From positions 1 through 64,000 of the forward strand of contig NZ_JACGAG010000012.1 in the NCBI RefSeq assembly GCF_014050525.1: a stretch of 64,000 nucleotides of DNA, in the 5' to 3' direction. Shown here piece by piece: positions 28,075 to 37,379 of this stretch; within the stretch, counting starts at the first letter, position 1; the number at the start of each line of letters is the position of its first letter. The position numbers were made by a program, and so were the translations under genes. The notes below the pieces were generated by a model, which saw nothing but the letters and a program-made list of their open reading frames with translations, made no database searches and was not told the origin of the DNA. The DNA is from Clostridium sp. cel8 (GTDB lineage: Bacteria; Bacillota; Clostridia; Clostridiales; Clostridiaceae).

Positions 28075-28232
28075 GTGTCCTAAGGAAAGAACCTTAGCGA
28101 AATTGAAAATAATGAGTTTTATATAAACAAAATAAAAGTAATGGTAATTACCAAACTGGTGTCTTTGGTTGCAGGACACAATAAATTTAAATGCAACCAC
28201 CATAACATATAATTTAGATTTATATGTGCTTT
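28075..28232 (+). ncRNA. Candidate structured noncoding RNA or leader of unknown class
   Basis: GTGTCCT (28075-28081) pairs with AGGACAC (28173-28179), closing a domain of about 105 bases. Inside are hairpin CTAAGG-AAAGAA-CCTTAG (28080-28097), a purine-rich single-stranded stretch, and hairpin ACCAAA-N8-TTTGGT (28150-28169). Downstream TGGTTGCA (28166-28173) can instead pair with TGCAACCA (28192-28199). A last A/T hairpin (ACATATAA/TTATATGT) is followed by GCTTTT. No reading frame covers it. I match it to no riboswitch, 6S, SRP, tmRNA or T-box pattern. It may act alone or lead into the gene at 28457. Confidence 0.5.
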
Positions 28233-28363
28233 TAAAGTTATATAAAGTATATTATAAATAGTATAATAGTCTTTAAAATTATTTTATAAATATGATATTG
28301 TTTACAGTAAATAGCAGTATAATAATTCACACAGGAGTATAAGTAATAGACTAATAGTATTAG

Positions 28364-28407
28364 TACGAATTTTAATTCTAAATTATCAAAGAATATTCGT
28401 ATTTTTT
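28364..28407 (+). terminator. Intrinsic terminator in the leader of the FAD oxidoreductase gene
   Basis: TACGAAT (28364-28370) pairs with ATTCGTA (28395-28401), and ATTCT with AGAAT lies inside, followed by six T residues. It lies 50 bases upstream of a start codon with no good promoter between them, which suggests conditional read-through. A 13-base palindrome CTAATAGTATTAG (28351-28363) abuts it. Confidence 0.7.
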
Positions 28408-28456
28408 ATTGACTGAAATCTGCACTTCTGATACCATAATGTAGGAGGGATACGTT

Positions 28457-29866
28457 TTGAAGAATAAGTATGATGTTATAATAATTGGTGCAGGTCCTGC
28501 GGGAATATTTACTGCTCTCGAAGTTACAAAACTCAATAAAGATTTGAGTATACTTATATTAGATAAGGGTAGAAGTATAGAAAATAGAAAATGCCCTGAA
28601 AGAATAACTGGAAAATGTGTAAAATGTAATCCATGTGCCATAACTTTTGGTTGGTCAGGAGCAGGGGCTTTTTCAGATGGAAAGCTTTCTTTGAGCCCAG
28701 AGGTTGGTGGAAGGATACTTGAGTATTTTTCAGAAGAAGAGTGTAAGAATTTAATAAAATATTGTGATGATATATATTTGAATTTTGGTGCAAATAAAAC
28801 CGTATATGGATTGAATAACGAAAAAATAGATAAAATAAAATATGAATCAAGTAAACATAATATAAAACTTGTAGAATGCCCTGTTAGACATTTAGGAACA
28901 GAGCTTGCTTATGATGTTCTTAAAAGAATGTACCATTATTTGATTGATAATACTAATACAGAATTTAGCGAACTTACTGAGGCCGAAAAAGTATTAGTTA
29001 AAGATGGAAAAGTAATAGGAGTTAGAATAAATAAAAATGGAAAAATTAAAGAAATAAAAGGAAAGTATGTAGTTGTTGCTCCAGGAAGAGGAGGAGCAGA
29101 ATGGTGGTCTAAAGAATCAAAAGATCTTGGCTTAAAGACTGTAAACAACGCTGTGGATATTGGAGTTAGAGTTGAAGTTCCTAATTCAATAATGGATCAC
29201 TTAACTAAGGATTTGTATGAGGCTAAATTAGTATATTATTCAGATACCTTTGATAATAAAGTTAGAACTTTTTGCATGAATCCTGGTGGAGTAGTTTCAG
29301 AGGAACACTATGATGATGGAGCTATAGCTGTTGTAAATGGCCATAGTTATTCTGAAAAGGAATTAAGAACGGATAATACTAATTTTGCTATGCTTGTATC
29401 TACATCTTTTACAGAACCTTTTGATAGACCTATAGCTTATGGTAAGTATATTGCGGAGCTTGGAAATATGTTAACTGGTGGAGGTATAATGGTTCAGAGG
29501 TTAGGAGATCTTTTAAATGGAAGAAGAACTGATTATTCAAGGCTGAAAAAATCCACTACAATTCCTACATTAAAGTCTGCAGTTCCAGGAGATTTAAGTT
29601 TTGTATTGCCACAGCGACATCTTACATCTATAGTTGAGGCATTAAAGGCTTTTGATAAGATTGCACCAGGACTATATAGTAAGAATACACTTTTATATGG
29701 AGTAGAAGTAAAATTTTACTCAAGCAAATTCGAAACAAATAATAGATTTGAAACAAGTATAGAAAACCTCTATACCATAGGTGATGGAGCTGGCATCACA
29801 AGAGGACTTATGCAGGCGTCCACGACCGGTGTAGTTGTAGCAAGAGATATATCCAAAAAAGAGTAG
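28457..29866 (+). CDS. FAD-dependent oxidoreductase of the COG2509 type
   Basis: This 469-residue flavoprotein has an N-terminal Rossmann FAD motif (DVIIIGAGPAGIFTALEV, about 5-22). A cysteine-rich segment (CPERITGKCVKCNPCAI) may carry redox cysteines. The C-terminal FAD closure YTIGDGAGITRGLMQAS also fits uncharacterised FAD dehydrogenases. The substrate is unknown. It starts at TTG, seven bases after AGGAGGG. It is separated by about 50 bases from purA and may be cotranscribed with it. Confidence 0.85.
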   Translation: MKNKYDVIIIGAGPAGIFTALEVTKLNKDLSILILDKGRSIENRKCPERITGKCVKCNPCAITFGWSGAGAFSDGKLSLSPEVGGRILEYFSEEECKNLIKYCDDIYLNFGANKTVYGLNNEKIDKIKYESSKHNIKLVECPVRHLGTELAYDVLKRMYHYLIDNTNTEFSELTEAEKVLVKDGKVIGVRINKNGKIKEIKGKYVVVAPGRGGAEWWSKESKDLGLKTVNNAVDIGVRVEVPNSIMDHLTKDLYEAKLVYYSDTFDNKVRTFCMNPGGVVSEEHYDDGAIAVVNGHSYSEKELRTDNTNFAMLVSTSFTEPFDRPIAYGKYIAELGNMLTGGGIMVQRLGDLLNGRRTDYSRLKKSTTIPTLKSAVPGDLSFVLPQRHLTSIVEALKAFDKIAPGLYSKNTLLYGVEVKFYSSKFETNNRFETSIENLYTIGDGAGITRGLMQASTTGVVVARDISKKE

Positions 29867-29904
29867 TTTTATAGTACTGTTTTAATCATGATATATAAAA
29901 ATGA

Positions 29905-31206
<1,302 letters not shown>

Positions 31207-31221
31207 AATATAATTAATATA

Positions 31222-31268
31222 AAAAGGCTTTTGGTAGAAAGATAGTACCACAAGTCTTTTTTTATTTG
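31222..31268 (+). terminator. Terminator after purA
   Basis: AAAGGCTTTTGGTA pairs with TACCACAAGTCTTT with two mismatches, and a run of seven T residues follows. Confidence 0.8.
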
Positions 31269-31297
31269 TAGACATAGTAATTTGATGATAATATTAT
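31269..31297 (+). promoter_or_regulatory. Promoter of the acyl-ACP thioesterase gene
   Basis: TAGACA (31269-31274) and TATTAT (31292-31297) are 17 bases apart, about 30 bases before the start codon and just after the purA terminator. Confidence 0.5.
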
Positions 31298-31325
31298 AGT
31301 ATTACCATAATTAGGAGGGGATATT

Positions 31326-32075
31326 TTGGATAAGTTAACTACGGAGAAAGAATATGAAGTTAACTATTATGAAATAGATTTTAGAAAAAAATTACTTGTA
31401 ACTAGTTTAATTAATTATTTTGAAGACACTGCAACAAAACAATCCCAAGATGTAGGGAATGGACTTAATTATATGGAAAAAAATAAAATAGCATGGGTTT
31501 TATACAAATGGGATATAAATATAGATAGATATCCTTCTTTTCGTGAAAACATAAGAGTTAGAACTAGTGCCTATTCCTTTAGGAAATTTTATGGATATAG
31601 GACCTTTGAAGTTGTTGATGCAGATGATAATATAATATGCAGGGCGAAATCTATATGGCTACTTATGGATACTGATAAGAGAAGAGTGAAAAAGATAAGT
31701 GATGATATGTATTCTATTTATAGATTAAATAAAGAAATTGATAATAAACCACTTGATATAGATAATGTGCATTTACCTGAAAAGTTTACTTATGAGAAGT
31801 ATTTTAATGTAAGATATAGCGATATAGATACAAATATGCATGTAAATAATGTAAAGTACTTAGATTGGGCAATAGAAACTGTTCCACTTGAAATTGTGCT
31901 TAATTATTCAATAAAGAGTTTAAATGTTACTTACAAAAAGGAAACTACTTATGGAAAAAAAATAAAATCATCAACTGAAGTTGTAAAAAGAGGCAATAAT
32001 TATATAGCACATCATTTAATATCAGATGATGATGGCAAAAAATTATGTATCATAAGAACTATTTGGCAAAAGTAA
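31326..32075 (+). CDS. Acyl-ACP thioesterase
   Basis: This 249-residue protein has two tandem hotdog folds of the FatA/FatB family. The first (about 5-130) contains YYEIDFRKKLLVTSLINYF and VLYKWDINIDRYP. The second begins VRYSDIDTNMHVNNVKYLDW, with the Asn/His pair typical of the active site. It releases free fatty acids from acyl-ACP in the cytoplasm. It starts at TTG behind AGGAGGGG. It stands alone, about 6 kb from the fab operon that makes its substrate. Confidence 0.88.
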   Translation: MDKLTTEKEYEVNYYEIDFRKKLLVTSLINYFEDTATKQSQDVGNGLNYMEKNKIAWVLYKWDINIDRYPSFRENIRVRTSAYSFRKFYGYRTFEVVDADDNIICRAKSIWLLMDTDKRRVKKISDDMYSIYRLNKEIDNKPLDIDNVHLPEKFTYEKYFNVRYSDIDTNMHVNNVKYLDWAIETVPLEIVLNYSIKSLNVTYKKETTYGKKIKSSTEVVKRGNNYIAHHLISDDDGKKLCIIRTIWQK

Positions 32076-32083
32076 AAATGTTT

Positions 32084-33316
32084 TTAATTTGATTTAGCAG
32101 CACTTTTTCCAGCTATAAAACCGGAACTCCAACACCATTGAAGATTGAAACCACCACAATCTCCATCAACATCAACAACTTCACCTGCAAAATATAAATT
32201 AGGTATTATTTTTGACTCAAGGGTTAAAGGATTTATCTCTTGAGTATCTACTCCACCTGATGTTACTTGAGAATTTCTAAAAGAGTTAGTGTCATAAACA
32301 GTAAATGTCCAAGATTTCAAAATATCATATATGTTTTTCTTTTCATTCCAAGTAAGATCAGATGTAGGTTTATGTATACTGCTTAAATTAGCTTCTTTTA
32401 ATATAATAGGGATTATTTTTTTGTTTATTATACCTATAAATGAGCTATAAGTGCTTCTATATCCTAATAGCCCAAAATGATTTTCAAGGAAGTCTATAAG
32501 TTGTTTTTTCGAAAAATTAGGGAACATATCTACTTTTAATTTTACATCACGATTATATAATAGATTTCTTGATGCAATGCCACTTACTTGAAGAATAGGT
32601 GGACCTGATATACCATAGTCTGTAAATAATATTTCACCATATTCTTTTCTCATTGATTTGCCATCTACTATTAATTCACATTCACCATTGAATTTTACAC
32701 CTGATAATGCTTTTAAATGATTGTATTTTAGTTTTAACTGAACTAAAGATGGTACAGGAGTTATTATATTATGACCAAGTTTTTGTGCAATTAAGAATCC
32801 TGAGCCATCTGATCCGGTATTGGCTGCAGATTTACCACCTGTACATAATATTACTTTATTACATTTAAATGTCTGATTATTGCATATTATTTTAAAATTA
32901 TTATTTTTTCTAATTATAGATTTTACTTTTGAATTTAAGTAAATGGGAATATTTCTTTCTTCTGCTGCTATTTTTAATATATCTACAACAGATGAGGCTT
33001 GAAAAGACATTGGATATGCTTTTCCATTTTCCTGTGTAGTCAGAGGCAGCCCTATTGATGCAAAAAAATCAAAGGTATTTTTATATGTGAAGTTGGAAAG
33101 TATATCTTTGAAAAAGTAACTATTGTTGCTATGATATCTGGATAAATTTTGATCTGTGTTCGTTATATTACATCTGCCATTTCCGGTAATTAGTATTTTT
33201 TTGCATATTCTATTTGAACCATCTATTAGAGCAACGTCTTTTCCTGAATCCTTTGCTGTAAGTGCAGCTATCATGCCTGAAGCACCAGCACCAATTATTA
33301 TTATTTCATGAAACAA
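32084..33316 (-). CDS. FAD/NAD(P)-dependent oxidoreductase of the HI0933/BaiN family
   Basis: This flavoprotein of about 410 residues begins with the FAD motif IIIIGAGASGMIAALTAK and the family signature KKILITGNGRCNITN. The C-terminus ends with FAGEVVDVDGDCGGFNLQW, also diagnostic. Members include YhiN-like proteins and BaiN, a flavoprotein implicated in bile acid reduction; the substrate here is unknown. I prefer the TTG at 33316, eight bases after AAGGAAG, over the GTG at 33325, which overlaps that site. It converges with the thioesterase gene. Confidence 0.88.
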   Translation of the reverse strand: MFHEIIIIGAGASGMIAALTAKDSGKDVALIDGSNRICKKILITGNGRCNITNTDQNLSRYHSNNSYFFKDILSNFTYKNTFDFFASIGLPLTTQENGKAYPMSFQASSVVDILKIAAEERNIPIYLNSKVKSIIRKNNNFKIICNNQTFKCNKVILCTGGKSAANTGSDGSGFLIAQKLGHNIITPVPSLVQLKLKYNHLKALSGVKFNGECELIVDGKSMRKEYGEILFTDYGISGPPILQVSGIASRNLLYNRDVKLKVDMFPNFSKKQLIDFLENHFGLLGYRSTYSSFIGIINKKIIPIILKEANLSSIHKPTSDLTWNEKKNIYDILKSWTFTVYDTNSFRNSQVTSGGVDTQEINPLTLESKIIPNLYFAGEVVDVDGDCGGFNLQWCWSSGFIAGKSAAKSN

Positions 33317-33482
33317 GTTGAACACTTCCTTAGTATGAGATAAAACTTAGTTTTTATTATATTGTAGGGGAATATGTTTTACAAGTAAAGTTTAGAATAT
33401 AATTTACAAAATATAATAAATATATGTTATTATGTATATGTCGTTTATATAATTAAGGTATATTTATAGAGAAGGTGAAAAT

Positions 33483-34280
33483 ATGTTGAAAATATATGCT
33501 GTATCCGATTCTATAGGAGAAACAGCAGAACAGGTTGCAAGGGCAACGGCATATCAATTTTCTGAAACTGTTAAAATTCAAAAAGTACCCTATGTTAAAA
33601 GTTATGAAGATGTAAATGAATTTATAGATAAATTAGAAAGTAGGGAAAATATACTTGTAATATCTACTATAGTACTAGTTGATGTTAGAGAATTCCTTAC
33701 AAGAAGATGTGGTGAGTGTGGTATACCTATAAATAATGTATTAGGGCCATGTATAAGCATGGCAGCAGATATACTAAACACTATACCTCAATATAGACCA
33801 GGTGCTGTTTGGATGATGGATAGCAAATATTATAAGAAGATAAAAGCTATGGAGTTTGCAGTTCAATATGATGATAGTAAAAATAATTCTGGTATAAAGT
33901 ATGCAGATGTTATATTAATAGGACTTTCAAGAACATCAAAAACTCCAATTTGCATGTATCTTGCAAACAAGGGAATAAAGGCTTTAAATATTCCTCTTAT
34001 GCCTGAGGTTCCAGTACCAAAGGAATTATTTGAGATAAGTAGAAGAAAAATAGTTGCACTTACTATAGATCCAATTCAACTTATAGAAATAAGAAAAAGA
34101 AGATTAGATAGCTATCGTACACATTTTTCGAATATAAAATATGCTGATGAAGAAAGAGTACTTCAAGAAATTGATTTTGCAGATAGACTTATAAAGAGAT
34201 TAAATTGTAAAGTTATAGATGTAACTAAAAGGGCCATTGAAGATACAGCTCTTTTGATAATGGATTATATTGGTTACTAA
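33483..34280 (+). CDS. Pyruvate phosphate dikinase/PEP synthase regulatory protein
   Basis: This 265-residue bifunctional kinase and phosphorylase of the DUF299 family begins IYAVSDSIGETAEQVARA. The P-loop-like GLSRTSKTPICMYLA is near residue 155. It uses ADP to phosphorylate, and phosphate to dephosphorylate, a threonine in pyruvate phosphate dikinase or PEP synthase. The target gene often lies beside it but is not in this window. It follows GAAGGTG. Confidence 0.92.
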   Translation: MLKIYAVSDSIGETAEQVARATAYQFSETVKIQKVPYVKSYEDVNEFIDKLESRENILVISTIVLVDVREFLTRRCGECGIPINNVLGPCISMAADILNTIPQYRPGAVWMMDSKYYKKIKAMEFAVQYDDSKNNSGIKYADVILIGLSRTSKTPICMYLANKGIKALNIPLMPEVPVPKELFEISRRKIVALTIDPIQLIEIRKRRLDSYRTHFSNIKYADEERVLQEIDFADRLIKRLNCKVIDVTKRAIEDTALLIMDYIGY

Positions 34281-34384
34281 GTCATTATATTTTAAAAAAT
34301 TACAAATTATACAATTTAGTTATGGATATAAACAACGAAATTAATGAAAATATATTAAAAGTTAAGAGAAAATAAAAAAAAGTG

Positions 34385-34413
34385 TTGACACTTTGATAAA
34401 TATTTTGTATTAT
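34385..34413 (+). promoter_or_regulatory. Promoter of the seven-gene tRNA cluster
   Basis: TTGACA (34385-34390) and TATTAT (34408-34413) are 17 bases apart, about 70 bases before the first tRNA. No promoter this good is seen between the two repeat units. Confidence 0.8.
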
Positions 34414-34485
34414 AGTCTATGTCGGGTTTACGAAAAGAACCCAATAGTTAATATGAGAAGTAAATAAAAATTAAATTAAAAAAAT

Positions 34486-34560
34486 GGCCCCTTGGTCAAG
34501 TGGTTAAGACACCACCCTTTCACGGTGGTAACAGCAGTTCAAGTCTGCTAGGGGTCACCA
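34486..34560 (+). tRNA. tRNA-Glu (anticodon TTC), copy 1
   Basis: This 75-base cloverleaf has acceptor GGCCCCT/AGGGGTC and encoded ACCA. Anticodon loop CTTTCAC gives TTC. It is identical to the copy at 34779. Confidence 0.97.
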
Positions 34561-34567
34561 ATTGTAT

Positions 34568-34643
34568 GGGCGCATAGCTCAGCTGGGAGAGCATCTGCCT
34601 TACAAGCAGGGGGTCACAGGTTCGAGCCCTGTTGTGCCCACCA
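34568..34643 (+). tRNA. tRNA-Val (anticodon TAC), copy 1
   Basis: This 76-base cloverleaf has acceptor GGGCGCA/TGTGCCC and encoded ACCA. Anticodon loop CTTACAA gives TAC. It is identical to the copy at 34861. Confidence 0.97.
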
Positions 34644-34649
34644 TACAGT

Positions 34650-34726
34650 GGCTTAGTAGCTCAGCTGGTTAGAGTGCCGGCCTGTCACGCCGGAGGTCGT
34701 GGGTTCGATCCCCATCTAAGTCGCCA
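34650..34726 (+). tRNA. tRNA-Asp (anticodon GTC), copy 1
   Basis: This 77-base cloverleaf has acceptor GGCTTAG/CTAAGTC and encoded GCCA. The anticodon GTC lies in loop CTGTCAC. It is identical to the copy at 34943. Confidence 0.97.
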
Positions 34727-34778
34727 TTTATATTATCTTTTGTAGATTTATATAAATAAAAATTAAATTAAAAAGTAT

Positions 34779-34853
34779 GGCCCCTTGGTCAAGTGGTTAA
34801 GACACCACCCTTTCACGGTGGTAACAGCAGTTCAAGTCTGCTAGGGGTCACCA
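34779..34853 (+). tRNA. tRNA-Glu (anticodon TTC), copy 2
   Basis: This is the second copy of the 75-base tRNA-Glu, in the duplicated unit and without its own obvious promoter. Confidence 0.97.
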
Positions 34854-34860
34854 ATTGTGT

Positions 34861-34936
34861 GGGCGCATAGCTCAGCTGGGAGAGCATCTGCCTTACAAGC
34901 AGGGGGTCACAGGTTCGAGCCCTGTTGTGCCCACCA
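34861..34936 (+). tRNA. tRNA-Val (anticodon TAC), copy 2
   Basis: This is the second copy of the 76-base tRNA-Val. The spacer before it differs from copy 1 by one base. Confidence 0.97.
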
Positions 34937-34942
34937 TACAAT

Positions 34943-35019
34943 GGCTTAGTAGCTCAGCTGGTTAGAGTGCCGGCCTGTCACGCCGGAGGTCGTGGGTTCG
35001 ATCCCCATCTAAGTCGCCA
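34943..35019 (+). tRNA. tRNA-Asp (anticodon GTC), copy 2
   Basis: This is the second copy of the 77-base tRNA-Asp. It is followed directly by a tRNA-Thr that is not part of the duplication. Confidence 0.97.
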
Positions 35020-35022
35020 TTT

Positions 35023-35098
<76 letters not shown>

Positions 35099-35139
35099 AA
35101 ACACCTTAACGGAATATAATCTGTTTAAGGTGTTTTTTT
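35099..35139 (+). terminator. Terminator of the tRNA cluster
   Basis: AACACCTTAA (35100-35109) pairs with TTAAGGTGTT (35125-35134), followed by a T run. It begins directly after the last tRNA. Confidence 0.9.
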
Positions 35140-35211
35140 AGTGGAAATTTTAAATTATAAATGTGAGTTGATACCTAGAAAATTAATATTAAGAACAGAG
35201 TAAGAAATATG

Positions 35212-36195
35212 TTATAATTTCTTACTCTGTATATTTTGTTTTACTCGTATATCTTCTCCAAAAAATTTGAATAATGTAAAATTGCCTATTAATCTTGAAG
35301 AAATTCTTTCAGAGTATATTTTTAATAATTCTTCTAAATCGCAATTAGTGGATATTATTATTTTTTTATCTTTTAGAAGTCTTGTGTTTAATAAATTAAA
35401 TAGTTCTGTTTTTGAAAAGTCAGTTATTTGTTCAGAACCAAGATCGTCTATTATAAGTAAATCACATTCAAAGATCAAATATTTAAGATTTTCATTATTT
35501 GTAAATCTTAAGCTCCTTAAATTTTGAATTAAGGTTTCCGCAGTTCTATATGTTACTAAATAACCTTTATCAAGCAACTCTTTTGCTATACAGTTTGACA
35601 TAAAACTCTTTCCAGTTCCAGAACTTCCATAAAAAAGCAAGTTTTCATTTGATGTAGAAAAATCCTCAATAAATTTCCAACATTTAGTTGCAATATTTTC
35701 TATATTTTTTCTAGGACTTATATGTTCACCATCAGCTCTTCTTGGAGAGAATAGCTCGGGATTATAATTTTCAAAATTATTTTTTTTCAATATATTCATT
35801 AAATTAGAATTTTTATAATATAATTTTACTAATTTTTGCTTATAACAACTGCATTTTTTAGTACCTATGAATCCTGTATCTTTGCATTTAGGACATACAT
35901 AATGAATTTCTAGATAGTCCATAGGATAATTATTTGCAACAAGCAGTTCAGATTTTTTTATTCTAAGGTCAGTTATTTTATCATGTATTTGTTTTATATA
36001 TTTATCTTTATCCTTTGTATTTTTTAAAAGTTGAATAGACAACTTAATGGAAGACAGTCCAATTTCCCTTTCTATATCTAAAATTTCAGGTATTTTTTTT
36101 TCTATTTCTTTTTTTCTCATATTAAGTAATTCTTTTTCTTTATTTTGAATATCTTCATATATTTTCATAATGGCATTATGATAACCCTTAATCAT
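35212..36195 (-). CDS. Helicase loader ATPase of the DnaC/DnaI type
   Basis: This 327-residue protein has an N-terminal coiled-coil region (about 10-70), a zinc-binding segment (CPKCKDTGFIGTKKCSCY, near 98-115) and a AAA+ domain. The AAA+ domain has Walker A FYGSSGTGKSFMSN and Walker B LLIIDDLGSE. It should load DnaB helicase onto DNA, like Bacillus DnaI. Its start overlaps the end of the dnaD-like gene by eight bases, the usual clostridial pair. Confidence 0.9.
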   Translation of the reverse strand: MIKGYHNAIMKIYEDIQNKEKELLNMRKKEIEKKIPEILDIEREIGLSSIKLSIQLLKNTKDKDKYIKQIHDKITDLRIKKSELLVANNYPMDYLEIHYVCPKCKDTGFIGTKKCSCYKQKLVKLYYKNSNLMNILKKNNFENYNPELFSPRRADGEHISPRKNIENIATKCWKFIEDFSTSNENLLFYGSSGTGKSFMSNCIAKELLDKGYLVTYRTAETLIQNLRSLRFTNNENLKYLIFECDLLIIDDLGSEQITDFSKTELFNLLNTRLLKDKKIIISTNCDLEELLKIYSERISSRLIGNFTLFKFFGEDIRVKQNIQSKKL

Positions 36196-37177
36196 TATTA
36201 TCCCATCCTAATAGTTTCTTTTCCAAATCATTGAAATCATAATTTCTTTGTTTGAAGTTATTAAAAGTACTGGTCTTGGAATTTGATTTACTCTTAGCTT
36301 GAGGATTTATATATCTAATTTTCTTTTTGTCCTTATTTTCCACATCTTCAAGTGTTTTTATATTATCTTTATACCAGCTAGAGAGTATTCCATCGATATA
36401 TTTAAAATCTGCCTTATTTATTCTTTGAAAACATATGTCACAAGCTTTGAAAATCAAATCTAGTGAAAATTTATAAGTATTGAGCCATTTAGTAAGAAGC
36501 TTTTCCTGTGGTTTCATAACTTCTCCATCTTTAATACCTAGGTATTTTAATATTTTTCGTATGTTGATCCACTTATCTTCATGTTTTTTGATAAAAGTCT
36601 GAGCATCATTTATATTTTTAATTTTAGCATCAAACCAGGATATGGCAATTTTTTCAATATATCTACTATCTGTTTTCCCTTTTAAAACACAATATTGAAT
36701 TAATAGTAACACGATTTCTGGAGAAAAATTAAATTCCTTAAGCCAACTTATATACATAGTAATTTCCTTGGAAGAGAGAGTTCTACCTAATAATTTTTCT
36801 ATGTCTTGAAGCATATCTTTTGTAGAACTTTTATTTAATTCTTCAACTATATCGATATTTTCAGGTTTTTTGTCCTTAAGTTCCGTTAGATCTAGAAATT
36901 CTATTTTATAATTTCCCATGTTATCTACTGGAATCATCTTTACTACATTTTCCTCATCCCAATAATTCCAAGCATTTATAACATCTGTTTCTAAAAGATG
37001 TAGTGTACTTGCTATAACTTCTGAGCTTACACCTAATTCTCCAGAATTGCAATATTTTAGCCCTAGAAGATATACCTTTACAAATTCTCCACGGGCTTTT
37101 GGCATAAATTTATCTATGAAAACATTATTAACAGGAGTATAATTTGAATCTTTGTTATTAAATACAAAAGTGCTCAT
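36188..37177 (-). CDS. DnaD-domain replication initiation protein
   Basis: This 329-residue primosome protein has an N-terminal winged-helix region (about 15-95) and two DnaD_DnaB2-type domains (about 125-195 and 215-285). Their motifs include EITMYISWLKEFNFSPEIVL and ISWFDAKIKNINDAQTFIKKH. DnaD-type proteins remodel origin DNA and help helicase loading, which fits the overlapping loader gene downstream. The C-terminus is Lys/Ser/Asn-rich and probably binds DNA. Confidence 0.88.
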   Translation of the reverse strand: MSTFVFNNKDSNYTPVNNVFIDKFMPKARGEFVKVYLLGLKYCNSGELGVSSEVIASTLHLLETDVINAWNYWDEENVVKMIPVDNMGNYKIEFLDLTELKDKKPENIDIVEELNKSSTKDMLQDIEKLLGRTLSSKEITMYISWLKEFNFSPEIVLLLIQYCVLKGKTDSRYIEKIAISWFDAKIKNINDAQTFIKKHEDKWINIRKILKYLGIKDGEVMKPQEKLLTKWLNTYKFSLDLIFKACDICFQRINKADFKYIDGILSSWYKDNIKTLEDVENKDKKKIRYINPQAKSKSNSKTSTFNNFKQRNYDFNDLEKKLLGWDNND

Positions 37178-37298
37178 ATAACTAATACCTGCCTTTTATT
37201 AACTTTATTTAAAAGTACATCCTTAGTAATTAATTATATCAAACTATAAAAATTATAACAATTAAACTTTGTGGTACTTTATTTACATATTAAATTAT

Positions 37299-37327
37299 TT
37301 GACAGTAAAATCCTTTTAATATATACT
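37299..37327 (+). promoter_or_regulatory. Promoter of the fatty acid synthesis operon
   Basis: A consensus TTGACA (37299-37304) and TATACT (37322-37327) are 17 bases apart. The predicted start near 37334 lies inside the FabT-type operator. Confidence 0.88.
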
Positions 37328-37355
37328 TTGATTATCAAATTATTTGATAATCAAA
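37327..37355. promoter_or_regulatory. Double FabT-type operator
   Basis: TTTGATTATCAAAT (37327-37340) and ATTTGATAATCAAA (37342-37355) form a 29-base palindrome around one T. Each half contains the FabT consensus TTTGATTATCAAA with at most one change. It covers the transcription start of the fab operon, which itself encodes a FabT-like MarR protein. Confidence 0.85.
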
Positions 37356-37379
37356 AATTATATTAAAGGAGACGATTAA

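Larger units (their letters stand above)
34462..35019 (+). repeat. Tandem duplication of a tRNA Glu-Val-Asp block
   Basis: A unit of about 265 bases (34462-34726) is repeated at 34754-35019. It includes the A-rich leader TAAATAAAAATTAAATTAAA and all three tRNAs. Differences are confined to the leader end and to single changes in the two spacers between tRNAs. Confidence 0.92.

Noticed and set aside
28075-28232. Known RNA classes (6S, SRP, tmRNA, RNase P, common riboswitches, T-box) for the structured region
   Set aside because: None of their conserved sequence motifs are present, so I left it unassigned instead of forcing a name.
28409-28437. Promoter-like TTGACT/TACCAT with 17-base spacing before the FAD oxidoreductase
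   Set aside because: The start point would fall at the ribosome binding site, leaving no usable leader, and the -10 box is weak.
34462-35019. Repeats as a CRISPR array
   Set aside because: The repeated units are complete tRNA genes of about 265 bases in only two copies. No short regularly spaced repeats occur anywhere in the window.
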